A DNA stretch of 64,000 nt, taken from contig NZ_JAABNT010000002.1 of assembly GCF_010667575.1 (NCBI RefSeq), positions 124,001 to 188,000 on the forward strand, given 5' to 3'. Positions within the stretch are counted from its first letter, which is position 1. Every line of letters begins with the position of its first letter. The DNA comes from Sulfitobacter sediminilitoris (GTDB taxonomy: Bacteria; Pseudomonadota; Alphaproteobacteria; Rhodobacterales; Rhodobacteraceae). Both the position numbers and the translations under genes were made by a program. The notes beneath the pieces are model-generated. The model saw only the letters and a list, made by a program, of their open reading frames with translations. It did no database searches and was not told the origin of the DNA. Positions 7,265-14,976 of the stretch are shown here, piece after piece.

Positions 7265-7591
7265 ATGGCAAGCTCTGCTAAATCATCATCCACCAACGGG
7301 CGCGCATCAAATAGTAACATCTCGATCGAAGATCTCTCGAACCAGATCGAGATCCTCAAGTCCGACATTTCGACCCTGACCGATACGTTAGGCGAATACG
7401 CAAAGGCGAAAGGTGTAGAGGCGGGCGAAACTGCCAAGGTTAAAGCCCAGAAGGTCGCAGACGCTGGTCGCGAAAAGGCACTTGAAGCTCAGCTTCATGC
7501 TGAAGATTTTGTGCGAACACAGCCTGCCGCAGCGCTTGGTTTGGCGGCTGGGCTGGGTTTTCTTGTCGGCATGATTACGTCGCGACGTTGA
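7265..7591 (+). CDS. DUF883 family protein (ElaB/YqjD-like membrane-anchored stress protein)
   Basis: 108 aa from ATG 7265, with CAAGGAG 10 nt upstream; an in-frame ATG at 7154 would run through the phyR terminator and the EcfG promoter and is rejected. Ser/Asn-rich N-terminus, then a long amphipathic helix (residues about 20-80, ISIEDLSNQIEILKSDISTL onward, rich in Ala/Lys/Glu), then a C-terminal glycine-rich membrane segment AAALGLAAGLGFLVGMITSRR-like. E. coli relatives are stationary-phase, inner-membrane, ribosome-associated proteins. The consensus EcfG promoter places it in the GSR regulon. One nt separates it from the following membrane protein gene. Confidence 0.85.
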   Translation: MASSAKSSSTNGRASNSNISIEDLSNQIEILKSDISTLTDTLGEYAKAKGVEAGETAKVKAQKVADAGREKALEAQLHAEDFVRTQPAAALGLAAGLGFLVGMITSRR

Positions 7592-7592
7592 T

Positions 7593-7949
7593 ATGTTTGA
7601 CCGCTTGATCCATCAGGCGCAGGACGCTGCAGCCCGGACCGCTCGGAAAACTGCGATTGGTCTGGGCGCTGTCATTTGTATTGGGGTTGGCGCTGGCTTT
7701 CTGACAGTGGCGGCATGGCTTTTTATCACGTCTGTTACTACAGCACTAAACGCAGCTTTGATCATTGGCGGGGCTTATTCAGGAGTTGGACTAATCCTGA
7801 TCGGAGTTTTATCTTCGAACTCCCAGCCGAAGACAGAAACACGCCAAACACATCAAGCGTCTTCTTCACAGTCCCCTGATGACATAGGACCGAAAATTGT
7901 CGAAGCCTTTATGACTGGTCTGAAAGCAGGCCAGCGGTCGCGGACTTAA
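7593..7949 (+). CDS. small membrane protein of the phage-holin-like superfamily (YqjE-like)
   Basis: 118 aa. Two hydrophobic segments (about residues 22-48 and 52-74) between an N-terminal amphipathic stretch (FDRLIHQAQDAAARTARKT) and a Ser/Gln-rich cytoplasmic tail. The layout DUF883 plus two-TM protein mirrors E. coli yqjD-yqjE, where YqjE has a holin-like fold annotation. It starts 1 nt after the DUF883 stop, so it shares that EcfG promoter. Lysis function is not implied. The 3' end overlaps 41 nt of the antisense receiver remnant. Confidence 0.7.
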   Translation: MFDRLIHQAQDAAARTARKTAIGLGAVICIGVGAGFLTVAAWLFITSVTTALNAALIIGGAYSGVGLILIGVLSSNSQPKTETRQTHQASSSQSPDDIGPKIVEAFMTGLKAGQRSRT

Positions 7950-8274
7950 CAATCGCGATAAGACTGTCACTGCTAAACGGGCGTGGTAAATAGAAGAACG
8001 AAGCACCGCTTTCGGAGCTTTCTGGCGCCGCGTCGCCAATCACAACAAAGCTGACATCAGGCATCATTCGGCTCAACTGATCGAGGGGTGTTTGCACCAA
8101 ATCTGAAGACAAAGAGAGAATTGCAACAACAGGGGCCGCCAGCCCAAATTACGTTTCAGCGACACCTTCGATTGTCTCAGCCAAAGCAACTGTTTGGTCT
8201 GAGAATTCTTCTAGCAAAGCTTCACAAATGTCTGCCCGCACGAAGGGGTCTTGCTCAAATACGATAAACGGCAC
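7909..8274 (-). pseudogene. degenerate single-domain receiver, interrupted by TAA
   Basis: Read from a GTG at 8274 the frame gives VPFIVFEQDPFVRADICEAL and so on to SDQS. It has a receiver-like acidic pocket (EQD), five-strand spacing and a C-terminal FFYLPRPFSSDSLIAIV segment like receiver beta5-alpha5 regions. A TAA (plus-strand TTA at 8149-8151) interrupts it. The phospho-acceptor position reads VVAILSLSSD, Ser where Asp is expected, and the invariant Lys is Arg (LPRPF). It was therefore non-phosphorylatable even before the stop, or is a sequencing artefact inside a pseudo-receiver. Position next to phyR suggests an accessory GSR receiver. An AAGGTGAG ribosome site precedes the start. Confidence 0.55.
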
Positions 8275-8362
8275 GCGCACTCTCACCTTTATTAAGATGC
8301 CAATTTAGATGGCCGCGCAGAAACTCGCATTAAACTATGACATACGAAGGGCTGAAAAATTC

Positions 8363-9090
8363 ATGACGACCAAATGCCTTAACTGCCCGCTGCATCGCAA
8401 AGACCTTTTCAAGTCGATGACCACGGAAGAGTTGGGCTTTATGCAGAAATTCAAAGTGGGCGAACTGACCGTCGATCCGGGTACACCCATCTTGATGGAA
8501 GGTTCCAACGCGCGCAGCTCTTTACCGCATTGTCGGGGATGGGCATACGCGATACCGCGCTTGAAAACGGTGAACGGCAGGTCATCAGCTTTGTGTTTCC
8601 CGGTGATTTCATAGGCCTTCAGGCGGGCGTACTGGGAGAGATGGCACATTCGGTAGAAGCACGGACGCACATGCGTCTTTGCGTATTTGACCGGTCGGAA
8701 TTCTGGAACTTTTTCCGCTCAAATCCGTCACGCGGCTTTGACGTGACTTGGCTTGCCGCAGTCGAGGAACACTTCTTGGGAGAAGCGCTTGCCACACTCG
8801 GTCAGCGCAGTGCGATTGAGGCGATTTCATGGGCCTTGGTTAAGGTGTTTCAACGCGGTAGGGCACTTGATATGGTGACCCGCAATGAAATGGAGTTTCC
8901 GTTTACGCAGCGTAACTTAGCGGATGCCTTGGGATTGTCCTTGGTCCATACAAACAAGACATTGAGCAAGCTGAAAGACCGGCAGCTTGCAACTTGGAAT
9001 GACGGCATTTTGCGCATCAACGATCTGGACGCTTTGGCCGAACTTGGCATTACGTCAACCGACATGCCCAAAGAACGTCCGTTGATGTAA
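8363..9090 (+). pseudogene. Crp/Fnr family transcriptional regulator with single-base frameshift
   Basis: Frame one gives a Cys-containing N-terminus (TTKCLNCPLHRKDLF) and cNMP-binding-fold residues up to ILMEGSNA near 8512. The second frame continues with QLFTALSGMGIRD from 8515, through the effector domain (ISFVFPGDFIGLQAG) and an HTH_Crp (TQRNLADALGLSLVHTNKTL). Roseobacter relatives read GSNxPQLFTALxGMG continuously, so one base, most simply a C in GCGC(C)GCAG, is missing at 8510-8517. The start is ATG 8363 by homology; 8309 is an alternative. Either a true inactivation of a redox or NO-type regulator or a base-call error. Confidence 0.75.
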
Positions 9091-9091
9091 T

Positions 9092-10018
9092 CTAACTCTC
9101 GATTTCGATGACCTTATCCGCAGCGTAGGCACCTCGCGAACCAGCTGGCTTGGAAGGACCAACTGTGCTGTCTTTTTTTGTGCGCAATTCAATCTGGGCA
9201 TTCAGTGCCGCGCCGTAGAGCACCAGAAAACTGCTGATCCATAGCCAGATCAGCATTGCGATGACCGCCCCGATAGATCCGTACACCTGGTTATAATTGC
9301 CGAAATTCGCAACATAATAGGAGAACCCGGCTGACAAGATCACCCAGAACACAACCGCAACGACCGCGCCAACAGAAAGCCATTGAATGCGCGCCGCCTT
9401 GCGATTGGGTCCGTAGCGGTACAGCAGTCCAATACCGGCAAAAAGAACCGCGACAGCAACGATCCAGCGCAACACCTCAACCAGCAGCGTTCCAACGAAA
9501 CCCAGCGGAAAAAATGCCAGTACCACCGGCAGCACCACGAGGCTCATCAAGGAGATGATGCCGACAGCAACCAATCCAATGGTAAGCAACAAAGCCCGAA
9601 AGTAATGCTTGGCCGTGTTCCTGTCCTTCTCCTTGTAGACGGAATTCAGTCCCGTGATCATCGCCCCCACACCCGCGCGCGCAGACCACAGGGCAAGAAT
9701 CAACGACAACACGCCAGCCCACCCCAATTTGTCACTGCTGGTGGTGACAAGGCTGACAACCTGTCCGTTCAGAATCTCGTAGACGTCATTCGGCATGAAT
9801 GGGCGCATCTCTTCCAACTGCGCGATAACCACCACCGGATCCGATATCAGCCCGAGAACCGCAATCAGCGCTGCAAGTCCGGGAAACAGTGACAACATGG
9901 AAAAAAACGCCACGCCCGCCGATATCAGGGCGAGGTTGTTCTCTCCCACATGTGCAAAGCTCGCCTTTAACGCGTCCCAATATCCACGCAGACCCAATGC
10001 TGGCATATGTTTTCCCAT
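9092..10018 (-). CDS. YihY/virulence factor BrkB family membrane protein
   Basis: 308 aa with six predicted membrane helices, about residues 30-57, 97-115, 142-170, 182-202, 212-238 and 246-275. The family signature is visible: SAGVAFFSMLSLFPGLAALI near the start, AGVGAMITGLNSVYKEKDRN mid-protein, and FGNYNQVYGSIGAVIAMLIW near the end. The family was once called ribonuclease BN, which is not supported; real function is unclear. The stop lies 2 nt past the end of the opposing Crp/Fnr gene. It follows the FNT gene by 18 nt on the same strand, so the two probably form an operon. Confidence 0.88.
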   Translation of the reverse strand: MGKHMPALGLRGYWDALKASFAHVGENNLALISAGVAFFSMLSLFPGLAALIAVLGLISDPVVVIAQLEEMRPFMPNDVYEILNGQVVSLVTTSSDKLGWAGVLSLILALWSARAGVGAMITGLNSVYKEKDRNTAKHYFRALLLTIGLVAVGIISLMSLVVLPVVLAFFPLGFVGTLLVEVLRWIVAVAVLFAGIGLLYRYGPNRKAARIQWLSVGAVVAVVFWVILSAGFSYYVANFGNYNQVYGSIGAVIAMLIWLWISSFLVLYGAALNAQIELRTKKDSTVGPSKPAGSRGAYAADKVIEIES

Positions 10019-10036
10019 CCCGGTTCGCGGTTCCTT

Positions 10037-10885
10037 TTACAGGTCTTCTTCTACATCATCACGGACCTGACCCCACGCAACGAGGGTAAAGACGAGTGTA
10101 CCGCCAAAGATATTCCCCGCGAGCACAGGCAGGAAGAAACTAAAGATCGCGCCGCTCGCGCCCAGTTCTCCTTGCAGAACCAATACGGCCATCTCGACTG
10201 AACCCGCGACGATATGGGTGAAGTCACCGGCGGCAATCAACCAAGTGAAGGTGAGGATCAGAAAAAACGCAGCCTCGTCTGCCTGTGGCAGCATCCAGAC
10301 GATCAGCGCGACGATAACGCCCGCAGGAATGGCACGCCAGAAACCGGTTGAGGCACCCATGCCCGTCGCATGGCGCGAAAGCTCTTCGATCGCCGGTATA
10401 ATCTCTGGCGGAAGCGCGGGCGTGTAGACGAACAAGGCAGCGGCCGCGAAAGCACCAATGACGTTCGCAAACAACACGATACTCCAAAGCCGCATCATAG
10501 AGCCGAAAGCTGCAAGCGTGCGTTCCCGCATGATGGGCAGGACGGTCGTGATCGTGTTCTCTGTGAAAAGCTGCATCCGGCCCATGATCACAGCCAGAAA
10601 CCCAAGGGAATATCCAAGGTTTTCAATCAGGTAACTGGCCGGGTTGTCGGGCAGATAAGTTCTGAAAACCGCCTCACCAAGGACCGAAAGGCTGATCAGC
10701 ATTCCCGCCGCAATGCCCGACCAGATCAGTGACCGCTTGGTGCGCGCCAGTTCTTCTTCGCCATCACGACGAATAACCTCGTAGATCAGCTTGGGCGACA
10801 ATGCTGCCGCATCTTTGACTGACTTTTCCTCTGCCGCCTCCTCAACACTCTCGTTGCGGGCGTACTTCGTCATCAAGGGGGCCAT
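10037..10885 (-). CDS. formate/nitrite transporter (FNT) family protein
   Basis: 282 aa. Acidic, hydrophilic N-terminus of about 55 residues, then six membrane helices of the FocA/NirC fold (SLIWSGIAAGMLISLSVLGE, GFLAVIMGRMQLFTENTITT, FANVIGAFAAAALF, AIPAGVIVALIVWMLP, FTWLIAAGDFTHIVAGSVE, LPVLAGNIFGGTLVFTLVAW). The QLFTEN and GNIFGG motifs match the family. The long N-terminal tail resembles the YfdC-like subgroup, so formate transport should not be assumed. Upstream of, and probably co-transcribed with, the YihY gene. Confidence 0.82.
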   Translation of the reverse strand: MAPLMTKYARNESVEEAAEEKSVKDAAALSPKLIYEVIRRDGEEELARTKRSLIWSGIAAGMLISLSVLGEAVFRTYLPDNPASYLIENLGYSLGFLAVIMGRMQLFTENTITTVLPIMRERTLAAFGSMMRLWSIVLFANVIGAFAAAALFVYTPALPPEIIPAIEELSRHATGMGASTGFWRAIPAGVIVALIVWMLPQADEAAFFLILTFTWLIAAGDFTHIVAGSVEMAVLVLQGELGASGAIFSFFLPVLAGNIFGGTLVFTLVAWGQVRDDVEEDL

Positions 10886-10939
10886 CTGTATTCATTTCCT
10901 AATCTTGTCCGTTGTTTCAAATAGTGCTGAAAGAGGGTT

Positions 10940-10967
10940 TTGACAGGGTAGACTTGCATTCGATACG
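10940..10967 (+). promoter_or_regulatory. possible sigma-70 promoter of the class V aminotransferase gene
   Basis: TTGACA (10940-10945), 16-nt spacer, GATACG (10962-10967). The -35 is perfect and the -10 weak. The start codon at 11012 lies 45 nt downstream. Confidence 0.4.
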
Positions 10968-11011
10968 CAGTGGCCCCAAGCCTTTGCACAAAGGGCAACA
11001 AAGGACATACC

Positions 11012-12265
11012 ATGATCACCCAATCCACTGATTTGACCGATGCCATCCGCGACAGGTTTGCGCATGTGGATGTCTGCCCTTTTCAGGGTCCCCGTATCTT
11101 TTTCGAGAACGCAGGCGGCGCGCTGACGCTGAAATCGGTGGTTGAGACATCGGCGACCTATGCTGCGATCCCTGACAACCAAGGGCGGGACAACCCTGCC
11201 TCGGCCGCCCTAGGAAAAGCCATCGCACAAGCCAAGGCGGACATGGCGCTGTTTTTCAATGCCCCGACCGGGCGGTTTTTTGTAGGGGAATCAGGCACAG
11301 AACTGACCTTTCGACTGATCCGTACTGCGGTGATGGGCAGCGAAGCGGGCGGCTCTGTGATCGGGTCTTCGGTGGAACATCCGGCCTCGCGAAGCGCGGC
11401 GCAGCATTGGGCCCAGATGGCAGGCAAACCCTACATCAGCGTTGCGCATGATGATGCGACCGGGCAAGTCACCCCAGCCGCTTACGCCGCTGCAATAACC
11501 CCCGATGTGCGCGTTGCGACGATCCTGCACACCTCACCCGTGACAGGCATCGCGAACGACGTGGCCGGCATCGCCACCGCGATCCGTGCAACTGCCCCCG
11601 ACGCCTTCATTTTTGTCGATGGCATCCAGCATGCCAGCCACGGACGTATCGACATCGCCAGCTACGACATAGACGGCTACGTCGTCTCTCCCTACAAGGT
11701 CTTCTCGCGGCATGGATACGGGGTGGCCTGGGCATCGGACCGGCTTACTGCACTCCCGATTGAAACGCTCAAGGACGGCCCGGCAGGCAACTGGGAGATG
11801 GGCACGCGCGACACCGGGGCATATGCGACATTCTCCGATGTTGTGCGGTATTTTGACTGGCTTGGGAGTACAGTCTCGGATGAGACAGATCCCCGTGCGC
11901 GCATCGAAGCCGCCGGTGCGGCGATCCATGCCCATGAGAAGGCGCTGACCGATGCGATACTGCATGGGATCGACAATCTGCCCGGCATCGCGGATTTGCC
12001 CGGCGTTACCATTCTGGGTGGCGTCGATAACCCGGATCGCGAAGGGCTGGTGTGTTTCGCCCTTGATCATGTCCCGGCCGCCGAGATCGTCGAGAAATTG
12101 AACGCTCAGGGCATCCGCACCCATATCCGACGTGCGGATCATTATTCTGGCAACATCCTAGCGCCTTTGGGGATGGAGGCCGCAGTGCGTGTGTCTTTGT
12201 GCCATTACAACACCCTCGAAGAGGTGCGCAGCCTCCTTGCCGCGATGAAAGAGATTTCCGGGTAG
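11012..12265 (+). CDS. class V aminotransferase (cysteine desulfurase / isopenicillin-N epimerase-like)
   Basis: 417 aa from ATG 11012 with AAAGGA 6 nt upstream; an earlier in-frame ATG at 10970 lacks a ribosome site. Fold-type I PLP enzyme: FFENAGGALTLKSVVE at the N-terminus, a cofactor Asp and Gln in FIFVDGIQHASHGRIDI, and the Schiff-base Lys in YVVSPYKVFSRHGYGVAW. Family reactions include desulfuration, epimerisation and lyase chemistry; the substrate cannot be deduced. No SufS-type catalytic Cys loop is evident in the C-terminal region. It precedes an M20 peptidase on the same strand by 50 nt, suggesting joint action on an amino-acid derivative. Confidence 0.8.
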   Translation: MITQSTDLTDAIRDRFAHVDVCPFQGPRIFFENAGGALTLKSVVETSATYAAIPDNQGRDNPASAALGKAIAQAKADMALFFNAPTGRFFVGESGTELTFRLIRTAVMGSEAGGSVIGSSVEHPASRSAAQHWAQMAGKPYISVAHDDATGQVTPAAYAAAITPDVRVATILHTSPVTGIANDVAGIATAIRATAPDAFIFVDGIQHASHGRIDIASYDIDGYVVSPYKVFSRHGYGVAWASDRLTALPIETLKDGPAGNWEMGTRDTGAYATFSDVVRYFDWLGSTVSDETDPRARIEAAGAAIHAHEKALTDAILHGIDNLPGIADLPGVTILGGVDNPDREGLVCFALDHVPAAEIVEKLNAQGIRTHIRRADHYSGNILAPLGMEAAVRVSLCHYNTLEEVRSLLAAMKEISG

Positions 12266-12315
12266 CTGCAAAGGGACCACTTGCCAAATCAGCGCCGCCG
12301 TTCAACCATGCGTCC

Positions 12316-13599
12316 ATGACCACAGTCCTTTCTTCCGCCATCGATGCAAAACGGGACGATCTGATCGCCCTGACCCAAGATCTGATCCGCATTCCAACAC
12401 TCAACCCGCCGGGGCGGGATTATCGGTTGATCTGCGAGTATCTGGACAAACGTCTGGCCGATCATGGTTTCCAGACCGAGCTGATCCGCGCCCATGGCAC
12501 CCCAGGTGACAGCGACAAATATCCGCGCTGGAACATGGTCGCGCGGCGCGAAGGCACACATCCCGGCGACTGCGTCCATTTCAACAGCCATACCGACGTG
12601 GTCGAGGTCGGTGCTGGCTGGACCTTTGATCCTTTTGGCGCCGAAGTGTCGGATGGCAAGATTTACGGTCGCGGCACTTGCGACATGAAAGGGGGGCTTG
12701 CGGCCTCCATCATTGCGGCAGAGGCATTCATTGAAACCCACCCGGATTTCGCCGGTGCCATCGAGATTTCCGGCACGGCGGACGAGGAAACAGGCGGCTA
12801 CGGCGGCGTCGCCTACCTTGCAGAACAAGGGTATTTCGATCCGAAACGCGTCCAGCATGTGATCATCCCCGAACCTTTGAACAAGGATCGTATCTGTCTG
12901 GGCCATCGCGGCGGCTGGTGGGCCGAGATCGAGACCAAGGGCGAAATTGCCCATGGCGCGATGCCTTTTTTGGGGGACTGCGCCGTGCGCCACATGGGCG
13001 CGGTCTTGCAGGAATTCGAAGACAAGCTCTTTCCCGCCATGGCCGCCCGCTACACCGAGATGCCCGTGGTACCGGAAGGGGCGCGGCAGTCTACGATGAA
13101 CATCAATTCGATACATGGCGGGGAGGCAGAGCCAGAGCCGGGGTTTACCGGTCTTCAGGCTCATTGCGTCCCCGACAGTTGCCGGATCGTGATCGACCGC
13201 CGATTTCTGGTCGAGGAATCACTCGATCAGGTACGCGGCGAAGTCACCGATCTGCTTGAAGGTCTGCGCAAAACACGCGCCAACTTTGACTATGAGATCA
13301 CGGAGCGGAACTCGGTGCTGCCCTCAATGACAGACAAGGGCGCGCCCATTGTCACGACCGTCGCGCGCGCAATCGAGGACGTGATGGGCAAGGAGCCGCA
13401 GTATGTGGCGTCCCCCGGTAGTTACGATCAAAAGCACATCGACCGGATCGGTACGCTGAAGAACTGTATTGCCTACGGACCGGGGATTCTTGATCTGGCA
13501 CACAAACCGGATGAGTACATTGGCATCGACGACATGATCGACAGTGCCAAGGTCATGGGTGCAGCATTGCAGACCCTGCTGTTGCCGACGTCAGACTAG
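12316..13599 (+). CDS. M20 family metallopeptidase (ArgE/DapE-type deacylase)
   Basis: 427 aa from ATG 12316. Metal-site motifs of the M20 family are present: HFNSHTDVVEVG (His and Asp ligand), GRGTCDMKGGLAA (bridging Asp), GTADEETGGYGG (general-base Glu-Glu) and a late His in ILDLAHKPDEYI. Relatives remove acyl groups from amino acids or cut short peptides, usually with two Zn ions. A dimerisation lid domain occupies roughly residues 195-310. No strong ribosome site; it follows the aminotransferase and is probably translated from the same mRNA. Its TAG stop interlocks with the TAG of the opposing Hsp70-like gene (shared CTAG). Confidence 0.85.
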   Translation: MTTVLSSAIDAKRDDLIALTQDLIRIPTLNPPGRDYRLICEYLDKRLADHGFQTELIRAHGTPGDSDKYPRWNMVARREGTHPGDCVHFNSHTDVVEVGAGWTFDPFGAEVSDGKIYGRGTCDMKGGLAASIIAAEAFIETHPDFAGAIEISGTADEETGGYGGVAYLAEQGYFDPKRVQHVIIPEPLNKDRICLGHRGGWWAEIETKGEIAHGAMPFLGDCAVRHMGAVLQEFEDKLFPAMAARYTEMPVVPEGARQSTMNINSIHGGEAEPEPGFTGLQAHCVPDSCRIVIDRRFLVEESLDQVRGEVTDLLEGLRKTRANFDYEITERNSVLPSMTDKGAPIVTTVARAIEDVMGKEPQYVASPGSYDQKHIDRIGTLKNCIAYGPGILDLAHKPDEYIGIDDMIDSAKVMGAALQTLLLPTSD

Positions 13600-14843
13600 G
13601 TCTCTGCCGAACGCAGCGCCAAGCCATCCACAATGGCGGTCAGGGCCGCGCCGCGATGCACCTGCGCTTTTGGCAGACGGGACGTCAAAGCCCTTTCTAC
13701 CACCTGCATCAAACTCGATCCGCCGACGAAGATCAGCTTCTTGACTGCTTCCGGTGCCAGCTGTGCCTGCGCCAACGTCGCCTCCGCAGCGTCGCCAACC
13801 TGATCTGCAAGCCCCGATAGTTTCCGGGTCATCATCTCAGCCGGCAGGGGCAGGGTCGCGCCCCGTTTCAGCATATCCAGCCGGATCACCGGGTCCGCCA
13901 CATCAGGCGTATTCGCCATGATCTTTCCCGCTTCCACCGCAAACGCCAGATCATGGCCCAGCTCTTGCTCAAGCACCTTCACAAGCCGGGCAAGGCGCTT
14001 TTCGTGGACCGCATACTTGCGCAGTTCCTTGGCCGCGCGGACGGTGTCAGGACCATATAGGAACGGGATCTTTGCCCAAGTCGCCAGATCGTTAAAGATC
14101 GCATTGGGCGCTATGTGCGTTTCGTTCCCAAAGGCATGCCGGATCGGGCTGCTCATCCCCAACTGCGGCATGACACGCGCGATGCTGAGACGCCGGTCGA
14201 AATCTGTCCCACCAATCCGCACACCGTAGCTGGACAGAATATCGATACCTTGCCCTTCGTCCTGTCGGAACAACGTAAAATCCGATGTGCCGCCGCCAAT
14301 ATCAACGATCAGCCCCAGATCACCGCGGGCCAGCACCTCGCGGTTCGCCAGTGCAGCAGCCTCCGGCTCATTCAGGAATCGGACCTCTTTAAATCCCGCC
14401 CGCGCATAGCATTCCGTCAGATCGGTCAAGGCCTGCGCATCGCGTCTTGCATCTTCGGAATGAAACCGCACCGGACGACCTGACAAAGCGCGGTCAAATT
14501 GCTTGCCTGTCGCCGCCTCTGCCCTTGCCTTCACCTCCGCCAGAAATCGCGCGATGATTTCGATGAAATCGATCCGCTCTCCCAACAACATTCGGCTTTC
14601 GCGGATCAGCCGCGTGCCCAACAGGCTCTTGAGGCCGCGCATATAACGCCCTTCGTCCCCGCGCAAAAGCGCCGCGCTGGCCTCTGGCCCCATGACCATC
14701 TTCTTCGCCTCAAAATCAAAGAATACTGCCGTCGGAATTGTCTGCGCATCACCTTCAAGCGGGATCAGATGCGGTTTGCCACCCACGCAGATGCCCGCCG
14801 CGGAATTCGACGTTCCGAAATCAATTCCTAGTGTTTCCGCCAT
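13596..14843 (-). CDS. Hsp70 family protein, YegD-like
   Basis: 415 aa from ATG 14843 (GTGGAAA just upstream; a longer frame to 14918 has no homology). Actin-like ATPase of the Hsp70 superfamily: phosphate-1 loop LGIDFGTSNSAAG, connect-1 segment LIVDIGGGTSDFTLF, adenosine motif KLIFVGGSSLMQVV. It lacks the C-terminal substrate-binding domain of DnaK, ending about 20 residues after the adenosine motif, which matches the YegD group of unknown role. Convergent with the M20 gene, overlapping by 4 nt, and divergent from the solute-binding protein gene. Confidence 0.85.
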   Translation of the reverse strand: MAETLGIDFGTSNSAAGICVGGKPHLIPLEGDAQTIPTAVFFDFEAKKMVMGPEASAALLRGDEGRYMRGLKSLLGTRLIRESRMLLGERIDFIEIIARFLAEVKARAEAATGKQFDRALSGRPVRFHSEDARRDAQALTDLTECYARAGFKEVRFLNEPEAAALANREVLARGDLGLIVDIGGGTSDFTLFRQDEGQGIDILSSYGVRIGGTDFDRRLSIARVMPQLGMSSPIRHAFGNETHIAPNAIFNDLATWAKIPFLYGPDTVRAAKELRKYAVHEKRLARLVKVLEQELGHDLAFAVEAGKIMANTPDVADPVIRLDMLKRGATLPLPAEMMTRKLSGLADQVGDAAEATLAQAQLAPEAVKKLIFVGGSSLMQVVERALTSRLPKAQVHRGAALTAIVDGLALRSAET

Positions 14844-14976
14844 TTTCCACTGCCCCTTCGCAAGGGGCGTGTCCCTACTGGTAACGGTGACCAAACGCAA
14901 ACCCTTCTTTGCGGGCACTGGTCAGCACCGGGAGTTTTGGCTAGCCTTCGATCATAACCAATAATGGGAGACCACC

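Noticed and set aside
7593..7949. Phage holin or prophage remnant
   Set aside because: The two-TM protein pairs with DUF883 under an EcfG promoter and no other phage gene is near; best read as YqjE-like.
8700..8730. GGAAC followed by CGTC inside the Crp/Fnr gene
   Set aside because: Within coding sequence, imperfect -10, no gene start downstream.
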